Shown piece by piece: positions 1 through 8,468 of a stretch of DNA of 47,359 nucleotides. The notes below the pieces were generated by a model, which searched no databases, was not told the DNA's origin, and was given only the letters and a program-made list of their open reading frames with translations. Source of the DNA: Flavobacteriales bacterium (GTDB lineage: Bacteria; Bacteroidota; Bacteroidia; Flavobacteriales_D; Crocinitomicaceae); assembly GCA_947463385.1 (NCBI GenBank), contig CANHSL010000010.1, positions 1 through 47,359 of the forward strand. The letters run 5' to 3'. The position numbers and the translations under genes were made by a program. Each line of letters starts with the position of its first letter. Position 1 is the first letter of the stretch.

Positions 1-1883
1 CTTCCAGAAATTTGATTTGCATGAATTACATCTTGATCAAAATCATTCCATTCTTTGAAAAATGGAGCAAAATAAATGTTGTTCGATTTTAGATTCGTGC
101 TGATTTCTAATCGTTCTGGAGTAAGCTCCTGGATTTCCATTGCTCCGCATATATCCGCCCCGGCATTTCTAACGTTTAGGGAAGGGAAAGAAAGGGTTCT
201 TCCACTGATTAGCACAGGACCCGAAACTTGCTCAAACGTATGATTTTCATAGGTAATACTCTGCGCATTTAAATTGATGCGGCCATTAATGTTATTCGGC
301 AGCACAAAGGATTTTCCTTTAGATTCCTTTTTCTCTGCTTTAGTCGTTTTCCCTAGGTCTTCAACTAATATTTGGTGACTACTCACGGAACAATTTACCG
401 TTAAATCCCCTGAATTAGCGACGTAATTAAACACGTTCTCAAAGGTGCCATTCATTTGCAAATCACTGCGATTAATCGCAAGCGTCGCGCCCTCTATCGT
501 TAAATTGCTTCCTTTGAGTGTGAATTTCCCATTGATATCCTCAAAGGTTCTATGGTCGTTAAGGGCCTTGAACCAAACATTGTACAGGCTAATGTCTCCG
601 TTCATTTTTTTAACATCCACTTGATCTTCAACAACAAGAGCAAACTCTGAGTTGATTTTTGCAATCCCGTCCATGCGATGAATAAGGTCGTTTTTAAGGA
701 TTCGATTGGCAATACTCAAATCAATCGTACCCTTGGCCTTTCCTGTCACTTTAGGTATATTAAAGTTTAAAATGTCCAATGCACCATAAAATGGCCCTGC
801 GGGAGTTTCAAACGCAAGATGATCCATAATCAAATGGTCGTTTACAGGATTCCCATCACTGCTGAAAGACCCCTTCATTCTTAAGTTTTTTATTTGCGTG
901 TGTTTAACGGGTTCAATTAAGTGGCCATTGGCTATATTAAAGTTACAAGCAATATTCGGCGCAGATTGATCCTGTGTGCTGCCATAAACAAGTAAATCGA
1001 ATCCCACATTTCCAGATCCTTTGTAACGGCTTAATTCTTTTTCAGCTTCATCTAACGAGAGGTTATTAACTAAATCTGTCAATGTTAACGCTTCCGCTTT
1101 AACATCAAACCGCATACTATCGACGCCATAATCTCCTGATACTGTAAACGGTATTTTAGCGAGTTTAAAACTTGTTTTCGGCAGTGAAAACGTTCCCTCT
1201 TTGGTGTTTACACTCATTAACAAATCCATGGTAACGGGTTTGTTTTGTAGCAATGCAACTTTTCCTGATTGCAAGCGATTAATCAACATATTACCCCGTG
1301 CATTTAGTTTGAATGCATCTTGATTGAAGTCGCCAGAGAACAACATGTCAGATAAATTCGTAGTGTAATATTGGTCGGATTTACTGTTTAGGTAATTCAC
1401 TTGAAAATCTTTGGTGCTAACAGAAGATATTTTAACATCATATTCCGACTCCTCTTTTTCCGTGGAGGCATTTAAAATTAAGTAATTAACATCTCCGTTT
1501 TTAGCGGTGCGCACATTCAACTCACCTGTCCCTATTTCAATTACTTTAATATGATAATTTTCTCTCCAAAGATCAATCGGGTTAAAGACTAGTCGAATTC
1601 GGTCAGACTGCAACAAGAGCTTTTTAGATTCTTTGGTTTTGAACGCATCATGCACTTTTACGTCATGCACGTTGATCGAAAGGTTTGGAAACGTACTCCA
1701 AAAGGTTAAATCAACCGTTGAAAAATATACGGGTTCTCGAAATTCTTTTCCTAACTCGCTTAAAACGAGGTTACAAATTTTATCTTGAAAAATATAGAGC
1801 AGGGACGATATTAAAATCACGAGCCCCGTAATAATTCCCAATGACCATTTGAGTACTTTAATAAATTTTGCTTTGAATTGCAT
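1..1883 (-). CDS. AsmA-like membrane-anchored protein (C-terminus outside window)
   Basis: The frame is open from an ATG at 1883 to the window edge, giving 627 visible residues with no stop. Residues about 8-34 form one hydrophobic N-terminal helix (KWSLGIITGLVILISSLLY) after a basic start. The rest is a long beta-rich region with many short repeating strands, typical of AsmA/TamB-like proteins that anchor in the inner membrane and project into the periplasm. AsmA-like proteins are linked to lipid transport and outer-membrane homeostasis; that role is inferred from the family. The gene is divergent from the kelch operon, with 121 bp between starts. No good -7 box is visible upstream of it. 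The assignment rests on overall architecture rather than a catalytic motif. Confidence 0.78.
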   Translation of the reverse strand, partial: MQFKAKFIKVLKWSLGIITGLVILISSLLYIFQDKICNLVLSELGKEFREPVYFSTVDLTFWSTFPNLSINVHDVKVHDAFKTKESKKLLLQSDRIRLVFNPIDLWRENYHIKVIEIGTGELNVRTAKNGDVNYLILNASTEKEESEYDVKISSVSTKDFQVNYLNSKSDQYYTTNLSDMLFSGDFNQDAFKLNARGNMLINRLQSGKVALLQNKPVTMDLLMSVNTKEGTFSLPKTSFKLAKIPFTVSGDYGVDSMRFDVKAEALTLTDLVNNLSLDEAEKELSRYKGSGNVGFDLLVYGSTQDQSAPNIACNFNIANGHLIEPVKHTQIKNLRMKGSFSSDGNPVNDHLIMDHLAFETPAGPFYGALDILNFNIPKVTGKAKGTIDLSIANRILKNDLIHRMDGIAKINSEFALVVEDQVDVKKMNGDISLYNVWFKALNDHRTFEDINGKFTLKGSNLTIEGATLAINRSDLQMNGTFENVFNYVANSGDLTVNCSVSSHQILVEDLGKTTKAEKKESKGKSFVLPNNINGRINLNAQSITYENHTFEQVSGPVLISGRTLSFPSLNVRNAGADICGAMEIQELTPERLEISTNLKSNNIYFAPFFKEWNDFDQDVIHANQISG

Positions 1884-1926
1884 CTGTTTGCTGTTGTGGG
1901 AAGGGTTAACGAAGCAAACACACAGA

Positions 1927-1955
1927 AGGTTACAAGTGGTAACCTAGAATTCTAG
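1927..1955. promoter_or_regulatory. Two adjacent perfect dyads in a divergent intergenic region (candidate operator)
   Basis: Two symmetric elements lie next to each other between the AsmA-like gene and the kelch operon. The first is an inverted repeat with 7-bp arms, AGGTTAC at 1927-1933 and GTAACCT at 1939-1945, around a 5-bp spacer. The second is the 12-bp palindrome CTAGAATTCTAG at 1944-1955. They sit 50-78 bp upstream of the kelch-operon start. No U-tract follows, so a terminator is unlikely. A regulator-binding site is an inference. Confidence 0.35.
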
Positions 1956-2004
1956 TAATTAGATTAATTTTTTGTTAATTTACCATAAATACAGGCTTGT
2001 TTAT

Positions 2005-3138
2005 ATGAGAATACTGAACTTATTTCTTTGGGTTATATTCGGAGGGATAACTACTTACGGACAATATTGCACACTTGGCGGACCGACTTCTAATGTGGAT
2101 TCTAATGTGGAATCTGTAATATTTACAGGTGTTTCGGGGGGCATAAACCATATAGGCTGTCCAAGTCAAATCGGTGTAGAAGTTTACCTAAACGAATCAA
2201 CCACCTTAAGTGCTGGATCAAGTTATTCGCTCCAAGTTGATTTTGGGACCTGCGGAGGGAATTTCGCCGGTGCAGGTGCGGTGTGGATTGATTTTGATCA
2301 AAGTCAGACCTTTACCCAAAATGAAATTGTTGGAACTTGGGTTGGGACACCTCCCGCCTTACCGGTTCTATTTAATGTTTCTGTTCCCAACAATGCGCAT
2401 AATGGGGCAACTAGAATGCGTGTAACGCAACAAGAGGCCGCTACGCTCCCATTAAATCCCTGCGCAACATTTCAATGGGGTTCAGTAATGGATTTTGGTA
2501 TAACCATTATTAATGGGCTTGATTGTGGTGCATTCGCAGGGGATGATCTTGCGAATGCCATTGAGGTTTCTTCTTTACCGTATCAAGATACCGTGGATTT
2601 GGCATATTGCTATGGCAATCAAAATCTAGTCTATGATTCACCTGATGTTTTTTATAAACTCCTACTAAATCCGACAATGCAACAGGTTAGTGTAAATACC
2701 TGTGGTTCTGATTTCGATACGTATTTAACCGTTTTAAACCCACAAGGTGTAGTAATTACATATAATGATGACCATGACATCTGTGCGCCTTCTTCCATGC
2801 TAAGTTTTGACGTCAATGATCTTGGGTATGTTTACATAGTCGTTGAAGGTTGGGGAAATGAGTCCGGGATAGCGCATCTTGAAATCACATCATCATATGC
2901 TGGTATGAGTATATTAGAACAAAGCAAGATTACTTTATACCCAAATCCTGTAAGCGAAGTACTTTCAATAAGCAAAGAAGTTGAGCATGTTGAAATCACG
3001 AATCTTATAGGTAAATCCATGATTACCTCCTATGGTAAAACAACCCAACTAAATGTTTCTGAACTTGAACCGGGAGTCTACACCTTACATTTCCAAATAA
3101 ATGGCATAGCACATTCCAAGCGATTTATTAAACTATGA
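2005..3138 (+). CDS. Secreted GEVED-domain protein with T9SS type A sorting domain
   Basis: The protein has 377 residues when started at the ATG at 2005, which places the signal peptide (MRILNLFLWVIFGGITTYGQ) at the N-terminus; an upstream TTG at 1972 would add 11 non-signal residues. Residues about 21-170 match the GEVED fold: an 'AVWIDFDQ' core and a 'GATRMRV' strand, with the namesake motif degenerate (GSVMDF). Residues about 175-295 resemble a pre-peptidase C-terminal (PPC-like) beta-sandwich, including CGSDFDTYL and a NDDHDIC stretch. The last ~75 residues are a type A sorting domain (TLYPNP ... GVYTLHF ... RFIKL). It is therefore predicted to be exported by Sec, then T9SS, to the surface or medium. 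It is first in a five-gene operon and its TGA stop overlaps the next ATG (ATGA). Ligand and function are unknown. Confidence 0.85.
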   Translation: MRILNLFLWVIFGGITTYGQYCTLGGPTSNVDSNVESVIFTGVSGGINHIGCPSQIGVEVYLNESTTLSAGSSYSLQVDFGTCGGNFAGAGAVWIDFDQSQTFTQNEIVGTWVGTPPALPVLFNVSVPNNAHNGATRMRVTQQEAATLPLNPCATFQWGSVMDFGITIINGLDCGAFAGDDLANAIEVSSLPYQDTVDLAYCYGNQNLVYDSPDVFYKLLLNPTMQQVSVNTCGSDFDTYLTVLNPQGVVITYNDDHDICAPSSMLSFDVNDLGYVYIVVEGWGNESGIAHLEITSSYAGMSILEQSKITLYPNPVSEVLSISKEVEHVEITNLIGKSMITSYGKTTQLNVSELEPGVYTLHFQINGIAHSKRFIKL

Positions 3139-4256
3139 AACATTTAATCTTAATATCATTATGTGTTTTTTCACACGCGTTGGGTTCAACTTGCTGGGGT
3201 GGGATTTGGAATAAAAAAACCAGTATTGGTGGAACGGGAAGACACCGAGGGATTGGTGGAAACGCATACCAATTTGGGTATATGGGGTTAGGACATGTCA
3301 ATGGAGCAGGCGCGGATATCTCATTTAGGGATTGGTGGCAATATAACCCGGCAACAGACAGTTGGACACAAAAATCAGACTTTCCTGTAGCAAATCACGG
3401 GGCGGTTTGTTTTAATTTAAATGACCGTGTTTATGTTGGAGGCGGGTCTTCACTCACCAATGAATTCTATGCATTTAACCCCTTATTAAATCAGTGGACT
3501 CCAATCGCCAATTGTCCATTATCGCCGGGTGACGTGCAAGGGTTCAGTGCAGGGAATAAGGGGTATATAATCTACACCAATCAGCTTGCTGAGTACAATC
3601 CCAACACGGATTCCTGGAGTTTGAAGGCAAATGTCCCAATAAATGCAAGCAATTGGTCCTGCACCTTTTCGAATGGCACGAGTGGGTTTTTAAAAGTAGG
3701 ACATTCCTTGCTAGAGTATAAACCCAGTCAAGATTTATGGATAGCTAGAGCCAATCACCCCGGACTTAGCACCGGAGGAAGTTATGGGTTTTCGATCAAT
3801 GGGATAGGGTATGTTGCATCTGGATACGTAGGAGGTTTATCCACCGTTACGGAAGAAGTATGGTCCTTTAATCCTGCAAATAACACATGGACAAGGGAAG
3901 CAGATTTACCAGGATCATCGCGGCGATTCTTTGCCTCGTTTTCCATTGCAGAAAAAGGATATATCGGACTAGGAACAAATGGTATCAATTTGAATGATGT
4001 TTGGGAATACGACCCTTCTCAAACGCTTAATACAACGGATAATAAACCAATAGATATTTCACTTTATCCAAATCCTTGTTCGAAAGAACTGAAGATTAAT
4101 GGCATATATGATCAACTTGAATACAGCATCTATTCATATACAGGAGTAAAAGTGCTTGGGGGTGAAACAAGCGGGAGAATTGATGTTGACCACTTACCTC
4201 AAGGGACCTATTTTATTTTAATAAATAATATAAAATATGTTTTCACTAAAGTGTAG
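3135..4256 (+). CDS. Kelch-repeat secreted protein with T9SS type A sorting domain (copy 1)
   Basis: This 373-residue protein starts with a Sec signal peptide (about residues 1-18). It then carries roughly five or six kelch blades, each with a glycine pair, a 'Y.fnP..n.W' segment and a basic or hydrophobic turn (e.g. WWQYNPATDSWTQK, EVWSFNPANNTWTRE). This predicts a beta-propeller, which usually binds proteins or glycans. The C-terminus (about 300-373) is a T9SS sorting domain (SLYPNP ... LPQGTYFI). The start overlaps the previous stop (ATGA) and the 3' end overlaps the next gene by 20 bp, so translation is probably coupled. Copies 2 and 3 follow directly and share blade and sorting-domain wording, which suggests tandem duplication. 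The binding partner is unknown. Confidence 0.88.
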   Translation: MKHLILISLCVFSHALGSTCWGGIWNKKTSIGGTGRHRGIGGNAYQFGYMGLGHVNGAGADISFRDWWQYNPATDSWTQKSDFPVANHGAVCFNLNDRVYVGGGSSLTNEFYAFNPLLNQWTPIANCPLSPGDVQGFSAGNKGYIIYTNQLAEYNPNTDSWSLKANVPINASNWSCTFSNGTSGFLKVGHSLLEYKPSQDLWIARANHPGLSTGGSYGFSINGIGYVASGYVGGLSTVTEEVWSFNPANNTWTREADLPGSSRRFFASFSIAEKGYIGLGTNGINLNDVWEYDPSQTLNTTDNKPIDISLYPNPCSKELKINGIYDQLEYSIYSYTGVKVLGGETSGRIDVDHLPQGTYFILINNIKYVFTKV

Positions 4257-5466
4257 GCGCTTCGTCGGTATTATTGTGTTTTTATGTGCATGTTCTCCCG
4301 CATTGGGCCAGGAGAATGTGTGGGTTAAACTCAATGACTTTATTGGTGGAAAGCGAGAGCGGGCGGTTGCGTTTAGTATCAATGGATATGGATATGTAGG
4401 CACGGGAACAGATACGGCAGAAGTAGTACGTTCAGATTTTTGGAGGTATGACCCAAGCTCCGATTCTTGGACGCAAATTGCACCCATACCTGGACCAGCA
4501 CGAAGAGATGCTGTCGCATTTGACCTGAATGGATTTGGATATGTTGGTACCGGAATGAGCGACCATGTTTCTGCAAATGGAAATATACTATCAGACTTTT
4601 GGCGATATAATGCTGTAATGAATGAATGGGATTCTATTGCCCCTTTTCCCGGAAACCAAGGCGGTGGCGTTTATTTCTCCACCGGTTTTAGTGTGGGAGG
4701 TAAAGGCTATGTTTGCGGTGGGAAAACAGGGAACAGCACCTATACCAGCGAATTATGGGAATATAAGCCAGCCAACGACACGTGGTTTCAACGGGCATCC
4801 TTTCCAACCGGAATTCGCTACATGTTAAGTTCCTTTGCCATTGGAAACTTCGCTTATGTTGGTTTTGGAGCTACACAAGATGTATATAAACGGGATTTAT
4901 ATCGATACAATCCTGGAAATAACCAATGGGACCAAATGCCTGATCTGCCCGGAAACGTAAGAGGTGCCGCAACTACATTTGTACTGCAAGATAAAGGATA
5001 TGTTTGTGGAGGGAATGATGGCGGCTTGCTTGATGATTTGTGGGAATTCAATCCCGTGAATGAAGAATGGACCTTAAAAGCATATTTTGGTGGCTCAGAA
5101 CGAAAAAACGCCATCGCATTTAGTGTAAATAATGAATTTGCCATAGTGGGATTAGGGAAAGGATATTCTGGTAAAAAAGAAAGTATATACGTTTATTATC
5201 CTTCCTCCTACGTTGGATTGCATCCAAATATTGCCGAAGAAATTCAAATTTTTCCAAACCCGGGTAGAACCAACATACAACTCCGAAATCTTCCTGCTGA
5301 CTATGACCGCATTGAATGCGTAAATTTTCAAGGATTAACTGTGTTTTCGACGAATAATATCCCCACTACCGATGCATTTGAATCCTTGCCGTCGGGGTTA
5401 TATTACCTTAAAGTGTACCGTGAAAACCAAGATTTAATTGCCGTTAAACCTCTTTTAATAAATTAA
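4237..5466 (+). CDS. Kelch-repeat secreted protein with T9SS type A sorting domain (copy 2)
   Basis: This 409-residue protein has a signal peptide at residues 1-25 (cleavage near SPALGQ). About six kelch blades follow at ~50-residue spacing, with repeated elements such as GYGYVGTG, DFWRYDP, GYVCGG and ELWEYKP. The final ~75 residues are a sorting domain (IFPNPGRTNIQLR ... LPSGLYYLKV). The ATG at 4237 lies inside the 3' end of copy 1, and the stop shares a base with the start of copy 3 (TAATG at 5464-5468). The blades are more regular than in copy 1. It is predicted to be a surface or released beta-propeller adhesin or binding protein; no enzymatic motif is seen. Confidence 0.88.
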   Translation: MFSLKCRRFVGIIVFLCACSPALGQENVWVKLNDFIGGKRERAVAFSINGYGYVGTGTDTAEVVRSDFWRYDPSSDSWTQIAPIPGPARRDAVAFDLNGFGYVGTGMSDHVSANGNILSDFWRYNAVMNEWDSIAPFPGNQGGGVYFSTGFSVGGKGYVCGGKTGNSTYTSELWEYKPANDTWFQRASFPTGIRYMLSSFAIGNFAYVGFGATQDVYKRDLYRYNPGNNQWDQMPDLPGNVRGAATTFVLQDKGYVCGGNDGGLLDDLWEFNPVNEEWTLKAYFGGSERKNAIAFSVNNEFAIVGLGKGYSGKKESIYVYYPSSYVGLHPNIAEEIQIFPNPGRTNIQLRNLPADYDRIECVNFQGLTVFSTNNIPTTDAFESLPSGLYYLKVYRENQDLIAVKPLLIN

Positions 5467-6641
5467 TGAACGTTAGATTATTTCTTTTCTGTCTTTTAGT
5501 TTTCACTTCGTTTGGGCAAGATTATTGGGAAGTACGAGACTCTATAAAAGGTGCTCCGCGGGCCGGAATGGCCACGTTTGTTCTTGGAAATAGAGGATAT
5601 GCCGTAGGTGGAATTAAAGTGGATGGAAGCACAAGAAAAATGTACTCCTATTCCAAACCACAGAATGATTGGGACGATGAACTTTCCTTAGGCGGATTAA
5701 CTGGCGGTGGGTTGGAACGTAATTTGGCCTGCGGATTCTCGCTGCATGGAAAAGGCTATGTGTGCCTTGGGGAAGGACTCGGAAGCACATTTATGAACGA
5801 CCTTTGGGAGTTTGATAAAGCTAATCAAACATGGACGCAAAAGGCCGATTTTATTGGTACCCCAAGAAGAGGAGCAACGTCTTTTGTTATTAACAATATA
5901 GCCTATGTTGGAACAGGTGAAGATGAGCAAGGACTTTGCAATGATTTTTACACCTATTCGCCCATTGACAATAGCTGGGAAGCGATTGCAACCTTCCCCG
6001 GTGAGGCACGAAGACAAGCGGTTGGATTTGAATTAAATGGGTACGGGTGGATTGCAACAGGTGATGCCGGAGTACTCAAGAATGATTTATGGTCTTATAA
6101 CGTCGTAACAAATCAATGGCAAGAGAAAAGCAACTTGCCCGGTAATCCCCGATTAGGAGCCGTAGCATGGAGTACGTCGCCAAGCGCTTATATTGCAACC
6201 GGACAAGATCCAACCGGTGCATACTTGAACGATGTTTGGCAATATAATTACTATCAAAACGCGTGGACACAACGAAATATTTTTATCGGAGGAGGTAGGG
6301 TAAACGCAATTGCCATGGTAATCAATGGTTCAGTATACGTAGGGGGTGGTTATAATGGCACCTATTTAGATGACTTTTTCACCTACCATGGGATCGCTGA
6401 GTTACAAGAAGAGGATATATTATTAACCCTGTATCCGAACCCAAGCGAATCATGGGTCCAGATTGATGGAATAGAACACCCAACCTCCTATAGTATCTAT
6501 TCCGCGACAGGAATGGAACTGTTAAGGGGTAAAACATCAAGCCATGAAAGCATTTCCTTGGAAAACCTTCCAAGTGGAGCTTATATCATTAAGTTAACGA
6601 TACAAAACAGAACCATATGTCGCTCGTTTATAAAACGTTAA
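5466..6641 (+). CDS. Kelch-repeat secreted protein with T9SS type A sorting domain (copy 3)
   Basis: This 391-residue protein has a short signal peptide (MNVRLFLFCLLVFTSFGQ). About six kelch blades follow (DLWEFDKANQTWTQK, DLWSYNVVTNQWQEK, DVWQYNYYQNAWTQR and others). A sorting domain covers about residues 315-391 (LTLYPNPSESWVQ ... LPSGAYIIKL ... SFIKR). Its sorting domain resembles copy 1 most clearly: both contain a 'YSIYS.TG' strand. Translation is coupled to copy 2 through TAATG, and the 3' end overlaps the DUF4907 lipoprotein gene by 25 bp. The function is presumably shared with the other two propellers. Confidence 0.88.
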   Translation: MNVRLFLFCLLVFTSFGQDYWEVRDSIKGAPRAGMATFVLGNRGYAVGGIKVDGSTRKMYSYSKPQNDWDDELSLGGLTGGGLERNLACGFSLHGKGYVCLGEGLGSTFMNDLWEFDKANQTWTQKADFIGTPRRGATSFVINNIAYVGTGEDEQGLCNDFYTYSPIDNSWEAIATFPGEARRQAVGFELNGYGWIATGDAGVLKNDLWSYNVVTNQWQEKSNLPGNPRLGAVAWSTSPSAYIATGQDPTGAYLNDVWQYNYYQNAWTQRNIFIGGGRVNAIAMVINGSVYVGGGYNGTYLDDFFTYHGIAELQEEDILLTLYPNPSESWVQIDGIEHPTSYSIYSATGMELLRGKTSSHESISLENLPSGAYIIKLTIQNRTICRSFIKR

Positions 6642-6973
6642 TCCTATTTGGAATTCTACTCTTAGTTAATTGTAGCTCTTCGGAAAAGGAGGGGCAAAAA
6701 TCTGAAGATTCTAAGACAACAAAACAGACAGAACAAGTACTTTACGCTACTTTTCAGAACGCCGACGGGACCTGGGGTTATGATATATTATCTGCTGGAA
6801 AGGTGCTGATTCATCAACCAAATATCCCAGCAATCCCAGGAAATCAAGGGTTTGAATTAGAAACACAAGCCACGCAACTTGCACAATTAGTGGTGCGTAA
6901 AATTAACGCCGGTATTATGCCCCCAAGTGTTTCTAGCGAGGAGGTTCAAGGAATTATTGGGAATCCTAACTAA
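6617..6973 (+). CDS. DUF4907-family lipoprotein
   Basis: This 118-residue protein has a lipoprotein signal ending at Cys19 (LLLVNC), followed by a charged, low-complexity linker (about 20-40). A compact domain (about 42-110) contains GTWGYDIL, a 'HQPNIPAIPG' loop and an 'AGIMPPSVS' tail. These match my memory of the Bacteroidota family DUF4907. It overlaps kelch copy 3 by 25 bp and is the last gene of that operon, so it probably works with the secreted propellers, for example as an envelope anchor or partner. That role is inference from position only. The 3' end overlaps lpdA on the other strand by 4 bp. Confidence 0.8.
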   Translation: MSLVYKTLILFGILLLVNCSSSEKEGQKSEDSKTTKQTEQVLYATFQNADGTWGYDILSAGKVLIHQPNIPAIPGNQGFELETQATQLAQLVVRKINAGIMPPSVSSEEVQGIIGNPN

Positions 6974-8364
6974 ACGTGTAAGGCCCTGTTACCCGTAGCG
7001 CCTAAAGCCGCTTCTTTTAATGCTTCAGAATACGTAGGGTGCGGGTGGCAAATTCTAGCAATGTCCTCTGCTGATGCCCGGTACTCCATAGCCATAGCAG
7101 CTTCCATGATCAAATCGGCTGCTCTTGCCGAAATCATATGAACACCCAACACCTCATCGGTGGTTTTATCAGAAATCACTTTAATAAACCCGCTGGTATC
7201 CATAGACGCTCGAGCTCGTCCAAGCGCTTTGATTGGGAAATTCCCAATGTTCACTTCGATTCCTGCAGCTTTTAATTCTTCTTCTGTTTTGCCGACAGAG
7301 GCAACTTCTGGCCAGGTATAAATCACTCCCGGAATTAAATTATAGTTTATGTGTGGTTTTTGACCCGCAATGCATTCTGCGATAAAAACACCCTCCTCTT
7401 CGGCTTTGTGGGCTAACATCATGCCTTTAATCACATCCCCGATGGCATAAACATTGGGAACGATCGTTTGAAGACGTTCATTAACCTCAATTTGTCCTCT
7501 GTTATTCGGCGTAATTCCAAGTTTTTCAAGACCTAAGCCGTCTGTATACGCTTTTCTACCTACAGCAACCAAGCAATAATCAGATTCAAGTGTAACGGTA
7601 TTTCCTTTTTTATCCAAGGCAGTAACTATGGTTTTGTCTCCGGTATTTTTTACCCCTTGCACCTGGTGGTCAAAATGAAACTTTAACCCTTCTTTCTTAA
7701 GAATTTTTGCTAGTTCCTTTCCGATTGAACCATCCATCATCCCCAACAAGGTGGAAGAATTTTCAATTACTTCTACCTCCGAACCAAGTCGCGCATAAAC
7801 CGACCCTAATTCCAAGCCAATTACACCTCCTCCAATAACGATTAATTTCTTTGGGATTTCAGATAATGATAACGCTTCGGTTGATGTAATAATTCGTTTT
7901 TTATCCGGAATCATGCTCGGGAAAAAATTAGGCTTTGAGCCGGTGGCAATAATTACATGTTTTGCTTGAAGTTCTTTAACGCCTTCTGGGGAAGTTACCG
8001 ATACCGTGGTTGCGTTCACAAATGAACCGATTCCGTGAAAAACTTCAACTTTATTTTTATCCATTAAGTACTTAACTCCAGCGCTTGTTTGAGAAACCAC
8101 ATCGTTCTTACGCTGAATCATTTGAGTGAAATTAGCTTTCACCTCCTTAACCTCAATGCCATGCTCGGCAAAATGATGTGTCGCATTATAAAAATGCTCA
8201 GAAGAATCTAATAAGGCTTTGGAAGGAATACAACCTACATTTAAACAAGTGCCTCCAAGGGTATTATACTTTTCAATGATGGCTGTTTTCAACCCTAATT
8301 GCGCGCAACGGATTGCAGCAACATATCCTCCGGGACCTGAACCAATAATTACCACGTCATACAT
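6970..8364 (-). CDS. lpdA: Dihydrolipoyl dehydrogenase (E3)
   Basis: This 464-residue flavoprotein re-oxidises dihydrolipoamide in the pyruvate, 2-oxoglutarate or branched-chain dehydrogenase complexes (or the glycine cleavage system), passing electrons to FAD and then NAD+. Visible motifs are the FAD site GSGPGG at 8-13, the redox disulfide Cys40/Cys45 in GGTCLNVGC, a central NAD-binding IGGGVIGLELG, the second FAD motif AIGDV, and the dimer-interface pair His442/Glu447 in HPHPTYSEA. Length is normal for the family. The gene stands alone, without E1 or E2 genes nearby. A -7 box TAAATTTG at 8377-8370 ends only 5 nt before the ATG, with a TTG about 20 bp further upstream. Confidence 0.95.
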   Translation of the reverse strand: MYDVVIIGSGPGGYVAAIRCAQLGLKTAIIEKYNTLGGTCLNVGCIPSKALLDSSEHFYNATHHFAEHGIEVKEVKANFTQMIQRKNDVVSQTSAGVKYLMDKNKVEVFHGIGSFVNATTVSVTSPEGVKELQAKHVIIATGSKPNFFPSMIPDKKRIITSTEALSLSEIPKKLIVIGGGVIGLELGSVYARLGSEVEVIENSSTLLGMMDGSIGKELAKILKKEGLKFHFDHQVQGVKNTGDKTIVTALDKKGNTVTLESDYCLVAVGRKAYTDGLGLEKLGITPNNRGQIEVNERLQTIVPNVYAIGDVIKGMMLAHKAEEEGVFIAECIAGQKPHINYNLIPGVIYTWPEVASVGKTEEELKAAGIEVNIGNFPIKALGRARASMDTSGFIKVISDKTTDEVLGVHMISARAADLIMEAAMAMEYRASAEDIARICHPHPTYSEALKEAALGATGNRALHV

Positions 8365-8369
8365 AATGT

Positions 8370-8377
8370 CAAATTTA
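8370..8377 (-). promoter_or_regulatory. lpdA -7 box (TAAATTTG), start codon 5 nt downstream
   Basis: On the minus strand TAAATTTG is followed by ACATT and then the lpdA ATG. A -33-like TTG lies about 20 bp upstream. This fits the Bacteroidota TTTG/TAnnTTTG promoter and predicts a leaderless or nearly leaderless mRNA. A second match (TAATTTTG, 8390-8383) sits further upstream. Confidence 0.55.
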
Positions 8378-8468
8378 GATTACAAAATTACGACAAGCAA
8401 TCTTAAATGTTCCAAAAATCTATTAGAATTAAGCAACCGAATTGCATTCTCGTTGTTTATATCCTTGT

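Noticed and set aside
3135-6641. Repeated sequence blocks as a DNA repeat or CRISPR-like array
   Set aside because: The repetition is at protein level (kelch blades) with drifted codons; there are no identical short repeats with unique spacers.
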